DNA from: Cognatishimia sp. WU-CL00825
GTDB lineage: Bacteria; Pseudomonadota; Alphaproteobacteria; Rhodobacterales; Rhodobacteraceae
Reading direction: 5' to 3'
Assembly: GCF_040364665.1 (NCBI RefSeq)
Contig: NZ_BAABWX010000001.1
Span: 1,984,001-2,048,000 of the forward strand
Length of the DNA stretch: 64,000 nt
Positions 27,334 through 36,805 of this stretch are shown piece by piece. The translations under genes were made by a program, and so were the position numbers. The notes under the pieces are model-generated. The model saw only the letters and a program-made list of their open reading frames with translations, was not told where the DNA came from and ran no database searches. How positions within the stretch are numbered: position 1 is the first letter of the stretch; the number at the start of each line of letters is the position of its first letter.

Positions 27334-28325
27334 GACTGAGAGTCCTTGATTTTCTGCTCTGGGGCGCGAAAGCTGTCGGCTTGTTGCAAATGGGCGGCAA
27401 GAGCGCCCAGACCCTCGTCGCGCTAGATGCTTTTCTGTGTCACGTATTCTTGGGTCGGTGTTTCGCCCCAACTGTCTGCTACACGTTGGCAATTTTCGGG
27501 TCCCCAGATGTCTTGATCGACTGGGGTTTTGGACAGGCCGAACAACATGTAGCTTTAGCGATCGCAGTAATCGGCGATCCCGCACGGAGCATTGAGTTCG
27601 ATTGTCTCCATTGGCCCCATAAAGGACCAACGACGGCCCAACTCGTCTTTGATTGTTTTGTCGAGATCCGCAGCAGACACGTATCCCTCACCCACCAGAC
27701 GAAAGGCTTCAGCCAGTAGAACGGCCTGCATGCGGTTCAGGATAAATCCGTCGATTTCTTTTTTGACTTCAACAGTTTTCTGGCCGATGGAGTCGTAGAT
27801 CACTTTTGTTCGCGCAAGCACGTCTGGATCGGTCCATGGTGCCCCACAAATTTCAACCACGGGGATCACATGCGGCGGATTCACGGGATGCCCAATCACA
27901 CAACGCGCGCGACCAGGGAGCTCTTCGGTAAAGCGCGAGGCAACCAATGCTGATGCAGAAGAGGCCAAAATTGTGTGAGGGGCTGCCAGTTCATCAAGGC
28001 GTTTGAACAGCGTAAGTTTGATGTCGATCCGCTCGGGAGCATTTTCTTGAATGAAATCTGCTCCTTTTACAGCGTCATCCAAGGAAATCCCCGCGCGAAC
28101 AGATGCGCTACTGGCCTCGGGATCTTTGACCAATCCAGGCTCTGCCAACTCATACAATGAGTCACGGACAAGGGCGGGGGCACCTTCGAGGGCTTCTGCG
28201 TTTTCGTCCCAAAACGCGACCTCCCAACCCGCGCGTGCAAATACATTTGCCCACGCGCGACCGATGAGGCCTACGCCGATGATCCCGACTTTTTGTTTGG
28301 TCTTATGTGGGGATGTCATGTTCAT
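27330..28325 (-). pseudogene. 3-hydroxyacyl-CoA-dehydrogenase-type gene with two nonsense codons
   Basis: The frame starts at the ATG 28325 (or 28319) with the NAD motif VGIIGVGLIGRAWANVFARAG and reads well to GGRR-type SLGRRWSFMGPMETIELN. It meets TAA at 27555-27557. Beyond it the same frame still codes recognisable sequence (SKTPVDQDIWGPENCQRVAD), meets TAG at 27423-27425, continues with RDEGLGALAAHLQQADSF, and ends at TGA 27330-27332 overlapping the BKACE start. So two in-frame stops interrupt a 331-codon gene of the L-carnitine/3-hydroxyacyl-CoA dehydrogenase family. The 262-residue product lacks the C-terminal domain and is probably inactive. Confidence 0.85.
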
Positions 28326-28336
28326 TTTGACCAAGC

Positions 28337-29786
28337 TCACCACTCAACCGAAATGTATTTCTGTTCCATGTATTCCAGCATGCCGTGGTGCGCACCTTCG
28401 CGGCCTAGGCCGGATTGTTTTACCCCGCCAAATGGAGCCGCTGGGTCAGAGCCAAGGCCGCGGTTCAAGGCAGTCATGCCAGCCTAAATCGCCTCAGAAA
28501 CACGCATACCGCGTGATAAATCTTGGGTGTAAACATAAGCAACCAAGCCATATTCGGTTCTGTTTGCAGCAGCGATGCCTTGGGCTTCGGTGTCAAAGGA
28601 CGCAATCGGCACGATCGGGCCGAAGATTTCGTCGTTCATCATTTCGGCATCGGCTGAAACATTGGACAAAACAGTTGGCGGGAAGAAGCAACCGTTGCGC
28701 TCAAGTGGGATGCCACCTGTCAGGATTTTCGCGCCACCGGCAACTGCATTTTCGACTAAACCGTTTACGCGCGTGACAGCATCGGCATTCACCAGCGGAC
28801 CACATTGTGTATCTTCTTTGGCGCCATCATCCACCTTCAGTGCAGCCATACGTTCGGTTACACGTTTTGCGAATTCGTCATGAATTCCTTTTTGCACATA
28901 GATGCGATTGGCTACGGTACAGGCTTCGCCACCGTTGCGCATTTTGGCAATCATCAAGCCGTCGATGGCTTTGTCGATGTCTGCGTCATCAAAGACCACG
29001 AATGGTGCGTTGCCTCCCAGTTCCATAGAGGAATTCATGACGGACTCAGCCGCTTTCTTCAGCAAGATACGACCAACTGCTGTGGAACCCGTAAAGGAAA
29101 TCTTGCGAACCCGGTCGTCATTCATAATGGCGCTGACAACTTTGCCGGTTTTGGATGTTGTCACAACGTTGACAACACCGTTGGGCACACCCGCTTCGGC
29201 AAGCAAAGCAGCAACTGCGTAGGCGGTCAGCGGGGTTTCGGTCGCTGGCTTTAAGATACATGTGCAACCGGCAGCCAAAGCTGGCCCGATCTTACGTGTC
29301 GCCATAGCCGCAGGGAAATTCCACGGTGTGACCAAAAGCGCAATACCAACAGGTTGATGTTGAACAACAATCCGCGCACCAGTTACAGGAGCGGTGCTGA
29401 TATCGCCGATGTTGCGAACGGCTTCTTCTGCATACCAACGGAAGAATTCAGCGGCATAAGAAACCTCGCCTCGGGCATCAACCAACGCTTTGCCATTTTC
29501 CAAAGAAATCAGCTGTGCCAGATATTCTGCATCCCGCAGCATTAAGTCATAGCAACGGCGCAGGATGTCAGAACGATAACGCGCTGTTGTTTTTTTTCCA
29601 AGCATCTGCAGCTGCTGACGCGGCCTCAACCGCTGCCATGCCATCGCTGATGGAGGCATCCGCAACGTCGGCAAGTTTTTCGTTGTTGGACGGGTTCATC
29701 ACATCGATGCGGCCGCCTTCAGAGCATTCGACCCATTGACCATCGATGAACAAATTGGTTGGGAGGTTTGCAGATTCAAACGGCAT
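28337..29786 (-). pseudogene. Aldehyde dehydrogenase gene, frameshift plus nonsense codon
   Basis: The N-terminus from the ATG at 29786 (LPTNLFIDGQWVECSEGGRI) runs to AAADAWKK and then goes out of frame at an A8 run (minus strand, 29590-29597). Seven A would read KKTTARYRSDILRRC, which is what the downstream frame continues with. The body has ELGGNAPFVVFDDADIDK (Glu region) and the nucleophile in GGEACTVANR, closest to succinate-semialdehyde dehydrogenases. A TAG at 28484-28486 stands where GAG is expected ([13 protein letters not shown]). The same frame then runs on through [13 protein letters not shown] to a TGA at 28337. Two separate lesions; the intact enzyme would have had about 480 residues. 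Confidence 0.88.
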
Positions 29787-30666
29787 TTTCGATTTCCTGA
29801 TTGGTTGTTCCGTGAAACGCGGCAGTCACGATTTCTGTGACACCTGCAAGTTCAAGTTTGCGAGGATTGTTGTTGATGAGACGCGCGGCTGACATCGATT
29901 GAGACGCAACCCAATCAAGTTTATCTTGGCCCAAACCAAGGTCGGCCAGGGTCTCTGGTATACGGATTTCAGCAAAAAGATCGCGGATACGACGAATGGC
30001 ATCTTTGGCCAGAGTTTCGGTATCGGTATCCGAGGCACCCATCGCCTTGGCGGTGAAGGCTTCAATCGCGTGGGTCAACGCATCGGCACCAGCAACTGCG
30101 GTCAAACCCGGAGGGCAAGTCAACGTCAGTTCTGGGTCACAGATCGCGACTTGTGGGATCATGTACGGGCTGGAAACGCCAACTTTCAGATCACGCATGT
30201 TGTCGGCAACAACGGCAACTGGTGTTACCTCGGATCCAGTTCCGGCAGTTGTTGGGATCGCGATCACGGGGATGATCGGACCGCGGACCTTAAATTCACC
30301 GTAATAGTCAGACAGATCGCCGCCGTGTGTCATCAATAGAGACACAAATTTGGCCATATCCAAACAACTGCCCCCTCCAACACCGATGATGCTGTCAGGA
30401 CTATGGTGACCATAGGTCTTTTGGCAATCAACGATGCTCTCGATTGGAAGTTCTGGCTCCGTCCTCGTGAAAACTTGTGGGGTTACTTTAGCATCGAAGA
30501 GCGATCTGAGAAGATCTTGCATCTCTGCGCTTTCAGCGAAACGCTCGTCTGTGCAAATTAGTGTAGATGGACCAAATTGACGGGCAACTTTTCCCAAGGC
30601 GTGACGCTGTTTGGCCCCGAACAACACAGAGTCTGGCGCGCGCATTATACCTAGTGAATTGCTCAT
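29776..30666 (-). pseudogene. Iron-containing alcohol dehydrogenase with internal in-frame deletion
   Basis: 296 residues from the ATG at 30666, against about 380 for the family. The N-terminal half is normal (VGGGSCLDMAKFVSLLMTHGG, then PTTAGTGSEVTPVAVV and GADALTHAIEAFTAKAMGAS). The text then jumps to DTDTETLAKDAIRRIRDLFAEIR near the C-terminus. The stretch normally between, with two of the four metal-binding histidines (HG..HG-type segment), is missing, about 80 residues. The junction shows a tandem GATACC repeat near 30018-30033. The frame is open, but the enzyme should not bind metal. Its 3' end overlaps the ALDH start by eleven bases. Confidence 0.8.
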
Positions 30667-30742
30667 CAAATTCTCTTTCTCATTGAGTGCGGACCTGATG
30701 CCCGCGGGTTATTTTGTTCAAATGCGATGTGTTCAAGACGGG

Positions 30743-31522
30743 CTAGCGCCCTCCGCCTACGTCGATAATGGTATCGTGCACGTAGGAAGCGTCGACGGAC
30801 ATGAGCCACCAGATGACGTTTGCGACTTCGTCAACGGTTCCGAAACGTCCCATCGGAACCGTGTGCAAGAGGCCCTTAATACGATCAGGGTTGCCCAGAG
30901 AAGCATGGATATCAGTTTCAATCATACCTGGGCGGACAGCATTGACGTGAATACCTTCGCCACCGACTTCTTGAGCAAGACCCTTTGTCATGACGTCGAT
31001 GGCCCCCTTGGAGGCAGCATAGTCAACTTGCGTATTCGCGCCGCCCAAGCGTGCCGCGACGGAAGAGAGGTTGATGATGGAACCACTCTGCCCACCATTT
31101 GAGACAGTCATGCGAAGCACCGCTTCTCGAGCACACATAAAGGAGCCAAGAATATTAACGTCAAAGACGCGACGCATTCTTTGAGCAGACATGCTCTGAA
31201 TTTTCCTCACTAGGTCGACTACGCCTGCGTTATTGACCAATGCGTCAAGGCGACCAAATTCTGTATCAATCGCTGCGAACATTGCCATCACATCCGCTTC
31301 GACATAGACATCTGCTTGGATCATTAGCGCGTCGGTCTTGTGATTGTATCTCAGCAGCGACAGCTTCTGCGGCCGCTAGGTTACCGGCATAATTGATTGC
31401 AACGTCGTAACCGTTTTCCGCGGCTATTATGCCGTCGCTGCGCCAACTCCTCGGCTGCCACCAGTGATCAGGACAACCGTCGCGTCCTTAAGAGTGTCAT
31501 TCGCAGTTTTCTTATCGTTCAT
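30743..31522 (-). pseudogene. SDR oxidoreductase gene with two compensating frameshifts
   Basis: The original start is the ATG at 31522: MNDKKTANDTLKDATVVLIT, followed by GGSRGVGAATA, a proper SDR glycine motif. TAA TAG then follow (31424-31429). A one-base shift restores AAENGYDVAINYAGN up to about 31335, and a second shift returns to the frame that continues MIQADVYVEADVMAMF. The C-terminal part (LVNNAGVVDLV, YAASKGAIDVMTKGL, IIDVGGGR) is open from 31324. The whole span is 780 bases, divisible by three, so the two shifts cancel. Only a fragment without the cofactor motif can be made. First gene of the decaying operon. Confidence 0.82.
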
Positions 31523-31797
31523 TTCTTACAGATCGAATTGCCTAGAATACGGTGACACCGCACGATGCATCTGCACCGATTGGCTTTGCATTCCCGGTCA
31601 TTCGCCCCTCCCTAAAGGCTTTTTTTGCAGTTCAATGAATTGTGCCGTTCTGACGGCACCCTACATCTTCGCGTGTACTGGTATTCGCTATATTTACGAT
31701 ATCCGATCCGATCGAATTTGACCTGACCTACGATCAAAAGTAAATTTTGACTCGGTCAAGAAACTTTCATTACAAACGAATTTGGACATAAAAACCA
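31523..31797. promoter_or_regulatory. Divergent promoter region of the decaying operon and GntR gene
   Basis: 275 bases between two divergent starts; AT-rich before the GntR gene. It should hold the promoters of both units and the GntR operator. I could not assign a clear palindrome. The TTGG-N5-CCAA motif of the neighbouring regulon is not present here. Confidence 0.4.
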
Positions 31798-32478
31798 ATG
31801 GCGAAACAGTCGAGCAAAACAAAGCTAAAGCAGGTTGGGAAACCAAAACCCCTAGCCGATCAAGTCTATGATCTCCTGCTCAATCTGAACACATCGCCAA
31901 GAATGCCACCGGGTAGCCGCCTGTCTGTTGACGCCTTGGTGCGCGAACTAAACGTATCCCAGACACCGATCCGTCAAGCATTGGTGCGCCTTCAAACACA
32001 AGGCCTGGTGGAACGAGAGCTTAACGTTGGCTACAGTACCCCCTCCCTCCCAGACGCAAGCGAATTGAACGACATCTTTGCCTTTCGGCTGATGATTGAA
32101 CCGCAAGCCGCTGGATTAGCGGCCGAAAAGACGAATGCGCCACACGCAGACGCTCTTGAAAAGCTTGCACAGGACATGGAGGCGATTTCGGCTGATAGTA
32201 GCTTGGGCAATTACGGTAGGTTTGCGGCGAAGGACAACACGTTCCACGAACTGATTCTTACGCAAGCCGGAAATCGTGTTGCGCTTGACGCCATTCAACG
32301 TTTGAACGTGCATAACCACCTGTTTAGACTATATTTTCATAGATCTGTTACCGATGATGCCAACCATGAGCATCGTGCAATTTTGGAAGCAATCAAATCC
32401 GGTGTAGGGCAATCGGCAAGTGATGCGATGCGCCGCCATATCGAAGCGTCCTATAAGCGCCTAGAACCGCACTTTTAG
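31798..32478 (+). CDS. GntR-family regulator (FCD domain)
   Basis: 226 residues. N-terminal winged helix at about 20-80: LADQVYDLLLN, then RLSVDALVRELNVSQTPIRQ and ALVRLQTQGLVERE. The all-helical FCD effector domain follows (FAFRLMIEPQAAGLAAEKTN; FHELILTQAGN with metal-site His; DDANHEHRAILEAIKSG). It is divergent from the decaying TRAP/BKACE operon and the likely former regulator of it. It appears intact. It converges on the FGE gene, 62 bases away. Confidence 0.88.
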   Translation: MAKQSSKTKLKQVGKPKPLADQVYDLLLNLNTSPRMPPGSRLSVDALVRELNVSQTPIRQALVRLQTQGLVERELNVGYSTPSLPDASELNDIFAFRLMIEPQAAGLAAEKTNAPHADALEKLAQDMEAISADSSLGNYGRFAAKDNTFHELILTQAGNRVALDAIQRLNVHNHLFRLYFHRSVTDDANHEHRAILEAIKSGVGQSASDAMRRHIEASYKRLEPHF

Positions 32479-32540
32479 AACCCTCTTTGTTCTTTTCTGT
32501 TTCCCCCTTTTACAGGATGTGAGTTGCTAAGAGACGGATT

Positions 32541-33458
32541 TCAGCTTGAGATCAGGCGAAATCCAACGTGCGACGACGATGTCGAAGCACCTGCGAAAGT
32601 TCGTGCCGCTATGCGATACCGGTAGCAATAAGATTTGTGACACATGAATGAACCGCCCTTTAAAAGGCGCGGCGCATCTTCTGAAGGATGTTCGCCTTCA
32701 CCGCCCAGGCACCACTCCCAAACATTGCCGCTCATGTTGTGAAGGCCAAAGCCATTCGCAGGAAAACTGTCTACCGGAGCGGTTCCCAAAAAGCCGTCTT
32801 GGCCTGTATTATTCTCGGGAAATGTCCCCTGCCAGATGTTGCATAGCGGCACGTCATCTGTTGGTTCTTGATCGCCCCAAGGGTAGATTGCATTCGGATT
32901 GCCGGCACGCGCAGCTGTTTCCCATTCCGCCTCGCTAGGAAGCACGCCCTTTGCCCATTTGGCGAAGGCTAAAGCGTCATTCCAAGACACATGTGTTACT
33001 GGGTGATCTAAGCGAGCGTTAATGTTTGATTTGGGGCCATCGGGGTGTTTCCAATTTGCACCATGTACTTGGCACCACCAAGGAGTGGCCGCCACACGGC
33101 GGTATTGGATATTGGGATCAGCGAAATCAAAGAAGACCAGCGACCAACCATAACGTTCCGCATCAGTTTGATAATCGGTGTCGTTGATGAATTCAGAAAA
33201 CCACCGATTGGTCACCGTAAAGGGATCAATCCGAAAGGGCTTTAGGTAAACTGGTTTCCGGGGGCCTTCCTCGTCAACGCGAATGACCGGTAGGTCCGTC
33301 CCAACATGCGACGTGCCGCCCGATATTGAAACAGTGCGCGACTTCCATGTTTGGCTGCATGTGGCAGCAATTGGTGCCGAACCTGCTGAACGTTTTGGCG
33401 CTTCGCCTTCCCGCTTGGGAATACAGCAAACTTTGATTATGTCCGGCTGATCCTTCAT
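32541..33458 (-). CDS. Formylglycine-generating enzyme (SUMF1-type sulfatase activator)
   Basis: 305 residues without a signal peptide. The FGE-sulfatase fold is visible: MKPFRIDPFTVTN-like strand YLKPFRIDPFTVTNRWFSEF, then HPVTHVSWNDALAFAKWA, LPSEAEWETAARAG, NMSGNVWEWC and GFRLISS. The active-site cysteines that bind copper in aerobic FGEs are Cys273 and Cys278 in CHKSYCYRYR. It oxidises the sulfatase cysteine in CxPSR to formylglycine. It overlaps the sulfatase stop by four bases (ATGA), so enzyme and activator are co-translated. It can serve the second sulfatase at 40519-42009 as well. Confidence 0.92.
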   Translation of the reverse strand: MKDQPDIIKVCCIPKREGEAPKRSAGSAPIAATCSQTWKSRTVSISGGTSHVGTDLPVIRVDEEGPRKPVYLKPFRIDPFTVTNRWFSEFINDTDYQTDAERYGWSLVFFDFADPNIQYRRVAATPWWCQVHGANWKHPDGPKSNINARLDHPVTHVSWNDALAFAKWAKGVLPSEAEWETAARAGNPNAIYPWGDQEPTDDVPLCNIWQGTFPENNTGQDGFLGTAPVDSFPANGFGLHNMSGNVWEWCLGGEGEHPSEDAPRLLKGGSFMCHKSYCYRYRIAARTFAGASTSSSHVGFRLISS

Positions 33459-34927
33459 CTAAACGCAGCCGTTCGGTCTCGCGTTTTGTAATTGCTGGCA
33501 ATCAACCATTCTAGAAGCGTTTCTTTCAGCTCTTGCTTTATAGAGCTGTGGTCAGCATTCAGCCAAAGGTTGGTCAGCTCATTTGGGTCAGCTTCCAGAT
33601 CAAAGAGCTGACCTTCGGCCGACCCCATCAGATGGACCAGCTTCCACTTTTTGCTACGCACCATGGTGATAAAGTCCGCTCCAGTAATGACCATATCGCC
33701 CGCTTGCTCGCAGAACACATGATCCCGCGCGGTCCATTCTTGGCCTTTTAGGATTGGCAGCAGACTTTCGGCTTCCATGTCGCTGCTCGGAGTAAGGCCG
33801 GCCAATTCCAAGATCGTTGGGCCGAGATCAAACAGCTGACAAAGATCATCAACAGTACGTCCACCCTTGAACTTGTTGGGCGACCAAATAATCATAGGGA
33901 CACGGGTCACGACATCATACATTGACCATTTTTGCGACAGGCCGTGATCACCCAGACAGTCACCATGGTCTGATGTGAATATGACAACCGTGTTGTCTAG
34001 GTAGTCATTCCGATCCAACGACTCCATTATATTCCCGACACATTCGTCAATCATGGTGACGTTGGCGTAATAATAAGCCCGCATGCGACGTTCGTCTTCT
34101 TTACTGCGATCCAAATTCCAGATTACGGAATCATGATCCACCTTTGAATCATGAACGCGCTTCTCTTCCATATAAGACGGCTGACTTGCGAGATCTTCGT
34201 CCGTTACGATTGGCATCGGAATGTCTTCGCGATTTTCATACTTTTCGATGAATCGCTGCGAGGGATCATAGGGCGGGTGTGGCCCCGGAAAACCAACCTG
34301 CATGAACAAAGGTGATGATTTGGGTTTTGTGTCAAGCCACCATTTGGTGAAGTTACCAACGAACATATCCGAATGCAGCTCTTCAGGAAGTTCCCATTCA
34401 AATGCACCTAAGCGCGTGCCATAATCATCCCGATTTCGGTAATGCTCTCGCTGTTGCTTAACTAGACCATGGGAAGCAAGTGCTTTGTCCCATTCGTCAA
34501 AATACCAACGCCCTTGAAGGTAACGGTCTTTATTTTCAACATTGTAGCGTTCGCTAAAACCAGCTTCGGCGGTGAATGGATTTGTGTGCATTTTGCCAAC
34601 GTTAACGCAGGTATAGCCAGAGCTCTTTAGATCTTGCACCCAAGTCGTTTGCCAGTCTTGTTCGTTTTCCAAAACACCGGTTGTGTGAGGGTAGTATCCC
34701 GTGAATAGACTTGCGCGGCTTGGGACACAGCTCGCAGCGGTGATGTGGCATTGTGAAAATGAAACACCCTCGTTAGCGAGGCGATCCAAATTTGGCGTGT
34801 GCATATGTGGATGGCCATGTGCGGCGATGGTATCAAACCGCTGCTGATCTGTGATGATCAAAAGAATATTTGGCCTATCGTCTGAATTTGGCAAGTCTTC
34901 TGTCGCACTCACAGTTTTCTCCAACAT
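33455..34927 (-). CDS. Type I sulfatase (formylglycine-dependent)
   Basis: 490 residues, no signal peptide, so cytoplasmic. ILLIITDQQRFD carries the first metal aspartate (about residue 27); the maturation motif CVPSR has the modified Cys67, followed by LFTGYYPHT. Later VFTSDHGDCLGDHGL gives the second pair of metal ligands. It hydrolyses a sulfate ester, probably of a small imported molecule. It is divergent from the TPP-enzyme operon and shares with it a region holding four copies of the TTGG-N5-CCAA motif. The FGE gene follows in the same operon. Confidence 0.93.
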   Translation of the reverse strand: MLEKTVSATEDLPNSDDRPNILLIITDQQRFDTIAAHGHPHMHTPNLDRLANEGVSFSQCHITAASCVPSRASLFTGYYPHTTGVLENEQDWQTTWVQDLKSSGYTCVNVGKMHTNPFTAEAGFSERYNVENKDRYLQGRWYFDEWDKALASHGLVKQQREHYRNRDDYGTRLGAFEWELPEELHSDMFVGNFTKWWLDTKPKSSPLFMQVGFPGPHPPYDPSQRFIEKYENREDIPMPIVTDEDLASQPSYMEEKRVHDSKVDHDSVIWNLDRSKEDERRMRAYYYANVTMIDECVGNIMESLDRNDYLDNTVVIFTSDHGDCLGDHGLSQKWSMYDVVTRVPMIIWSPNKFKGGRTVDDLCQLFDLGPTILELAGLTPSSDMEAESLLPILKGQEWTARDHVFCEQAGDMVITGADFITMVRSKKWKLVHLMGSAEGQLFDLEADPNELTNLWLNADHSSIKQELKETLLEWLIASNYKTRDRTAAFR

Positions 34928-34975
34928 CTATTTTTGCATAACCGCAGGCTTGGCGCGGCCAAACGCTGGGTCATT

Positions 34976-35076
34976 TTGGTTAGTCCAATTTAAGTACAGC
35001 CAGACCGGTTTGTCCAGTCCAAAATTAGTTTTTTAACTTTTTGGCTAGACCAATTTAGATTTTTGGATTAGACCAG
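34976..35076. promoter_or_regulatory. Cluster of four FadR/GntR-type operator motifs
   Basis: TTGGTTAGTCCAA (34976-34988), TTGTCCAGTCCAA (35010-35022), TTGGCTAGACCAA (35041-35053) and TGGATTAGACCAG (35064-35076) share the pattern TTGG-N5-CCAA. Such half-sites around a 5-bp centre are what FadR-subfamily GntR proteins bind. The cluster fills the gap between the divergent sulfatase and TPP-enzyme starts. Related copies lie before the GntR gene and before tctC. Confidence 0.65.
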
Positions 35077-35124
35077 AGTCCAATTCCCGTCCCCACTGGC
35101 CCTCTGAAACTTCAGGAACACCAC

Positions 35125-36804
35125 ATGACAAGCTCACCATCCACAACCGGCGCAGACATCATTGCGGACACGATCCAACACGAAGAAAAGGTTGATACAA
35201 TCTTCTTCGTTGATGCGGTCCTGCGTCACACGCTTTTGCGTTTAGAGGAACGCGGCATCACTCGGGTTCTTGCCCACAGCGAAAAAGCCGCCGCCTATAT
35301 GGCTGACGGCTATGCGCGCATTTCCGGCAAGACCGGTATTTGCATGGCCCAGGCCGTTGGTGCAGCCAATTTGGCCGCCGGCCTGCAAGACGGGTATCTA
35401 GACCGCGTGCCAATGTTGGCGCTGACAGGCCGCAAAGCAGACACGCACCTTGATCGCAATGCCTATCAAGAAGTTGCCCATGGCCCGATGTACAGCTCGG
35501 TCACAAGCTATTCAGCACAGGTTCGCACGGTCGAAGAATTGCCGCGCATGCTGGGAAATGCCCTGCGCGCCAGTCGCACCAATACCCAGCGTCCGGTCCA
35601 TCTGGATTTGGATGGCCTGAAAGGCGACAAGGTTGAAGAGGCAACTTTTGCAGGTGACAAAGCCCTTTTGAACTTTCCCGCATCAGGGCGCAGCGTCTCT
35701 GCTCTGCCGGATGCGACAGCTCTAAAACGAGCCCTCAAACTTCTGGCCGAGGCCAAACGCCCGATGTTGGTATGCGGTGTTAGCAGCCTATACGCGAAAG
35801 CAGGTGAAGGCATCAAAGCGCTGGCCGACACCTGCGGCATTCCGATCGCAACCTCTGTTGGCGGCCGATCTGTGGTTGAAACCTCGCATCCAAATCATTT
35901 TGGCGTTGTTGGCACCTATTCCGCACCCTACGCCAACAAGCATTTGGCACAATCTGATTTGGTGATCTATGTGGGCTGCCACATGGGGGACCAGATCAGC
36001 TGTGACTGGACAATCCCCTCGGCCGGAACAAAAATCATCCAAATTGACACCGATGCCGCCGAGCTGGGCCGCGGTTACCCAAATGTTTTGGGGCTGTGTG
36101 GCGATCTCAACAAGACCTGTTTGGCGCTTGCTGGCAATGCGGAACCTGTGCTTGCAAACGGTTGGCTGACACAATGCACATCGGCGGCGCGCGATTGGCT
36201 CGCCGGCTCTTTGGCAAACGCCCATGAAGAAGCCGAATTGATCCCTGCCCCGCGCTTGGCCTTTGAGCTTGGAGAAGCTCTTCCCAAAAACGGCGTTGTA
36301 GTTGCCGACACCGGATTTTCTGCCACATGGACTGCACAGTACACTGGCTTCAACGGCGCCGACCAAACCTATCTGCGCGCCGCTGGCTCCTTGGGATGGG
36401 CCTTTCCTGCCGCTATCGGCGCGCAAATGGGGGCCCTGGACAGACCAGTCGTGTGTTTCACCGGCGATGGCGCGTTTTACTATCACATCGGTGAATTGGA
36501 AACGATGCGCCGCTGGAACGTGCCGCTTGTTGTTGTGATCAACAACAACTCAGCTTTGGGCCAAGGATTGCGCAGCGTGAAAAAGCTGTATGAAAACCGC
36601 GACGGCAACCTGGGCGATCTGGTGGAATTCAAGAAAACCAACTTTGCCGAAATGGCAAAAATTTATGGAATCACATCGTTCCGCGTTGAAAAAGCCGAAG
36701 ATATTCGCCCCACAATCGAAAAAGCCATCGCGTTGAAAGAACCTGTGATCATAGATGTTGTCACCGACCCTGACAGCAACCCTGAGCCAGCTTGGGTTCT
36801 TTAA
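35125..36804 (+). CDS. Thiamine-diphosphate-dependent enzyme (acetolactate-synthase-like)
   Basis: 559 residues with the three-domain layout of the POX/ALS family. The catalytic Glu is in LAHSEKAAAYMADGYAR (about residue 52); the central FAD/ADP-like domain spans about 190-320; the TPP motif GDGAFYYHIGELETMRRWNVPLV-to-INNN is at about 450-480. It would decarboxylate or ligate 2-keto acids. No sulfoacetaldehyde acetyltransferase-specific feature is evident to me, so the reaction is left open. First gene of the plus-strand operon with the dehydrogenase and the KDG-type kinase, under the operator cluster. Confidence 0.85.
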   Translation: MTSSPSTTGADIIADTIQHEEKVDTIFFVDAVLRHTLLRLEERGITRVLAHSEKAAAYMADGYARISGKTGICMAQAVGAANLAAGLQDGYLDRVPMLALTGRKADTHLDRNAYQEVAHGPMYSSVTSYSAQVRTVEELPRMLGNALRASRTNTQRPVHLDLDGLKGDKVEEATFAGDKALLNFPASGRSVSALPDATALKRALKLLAEAKRPMLVCGVSSLYAKAGEGIKALADTCGIPIATSVGGRSVVETSHPNHFGVVGTYSAPYANKHLAQSDLVIYVGCHMGDQISCDWTIPSAGTKIIQIDTDAAELGRGYPNVLGLCGDLNKTCLALAGNAEPVLANGWLTQCTSAARDWLAGSLANAHEEAELIPAPRLAFELGEALPKNGVVVADTGFSATWTAQYTGFNGADQTYLRAAGSLGWAFPAAIGAQMGALDRPVVCFTGDGAFYYHIGELETMRRWNVPLVVVINNNSALGQGLRSVKKLYENRDGNLGDLVEFKKTNFAEMAKIYGITSFRVEKAEDIRPTIEKAIALKEPVIIDVVTDPDSNPEPAWVL

Positions 36805-36805
36805 G

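Noticed and set aside
27334..27630. Upstream extension of the BKACE frame (98 codons)
   Set aside because: It is another frame of the damaged dehydrogenase gene; homology and ribosome binding site start at 27333.
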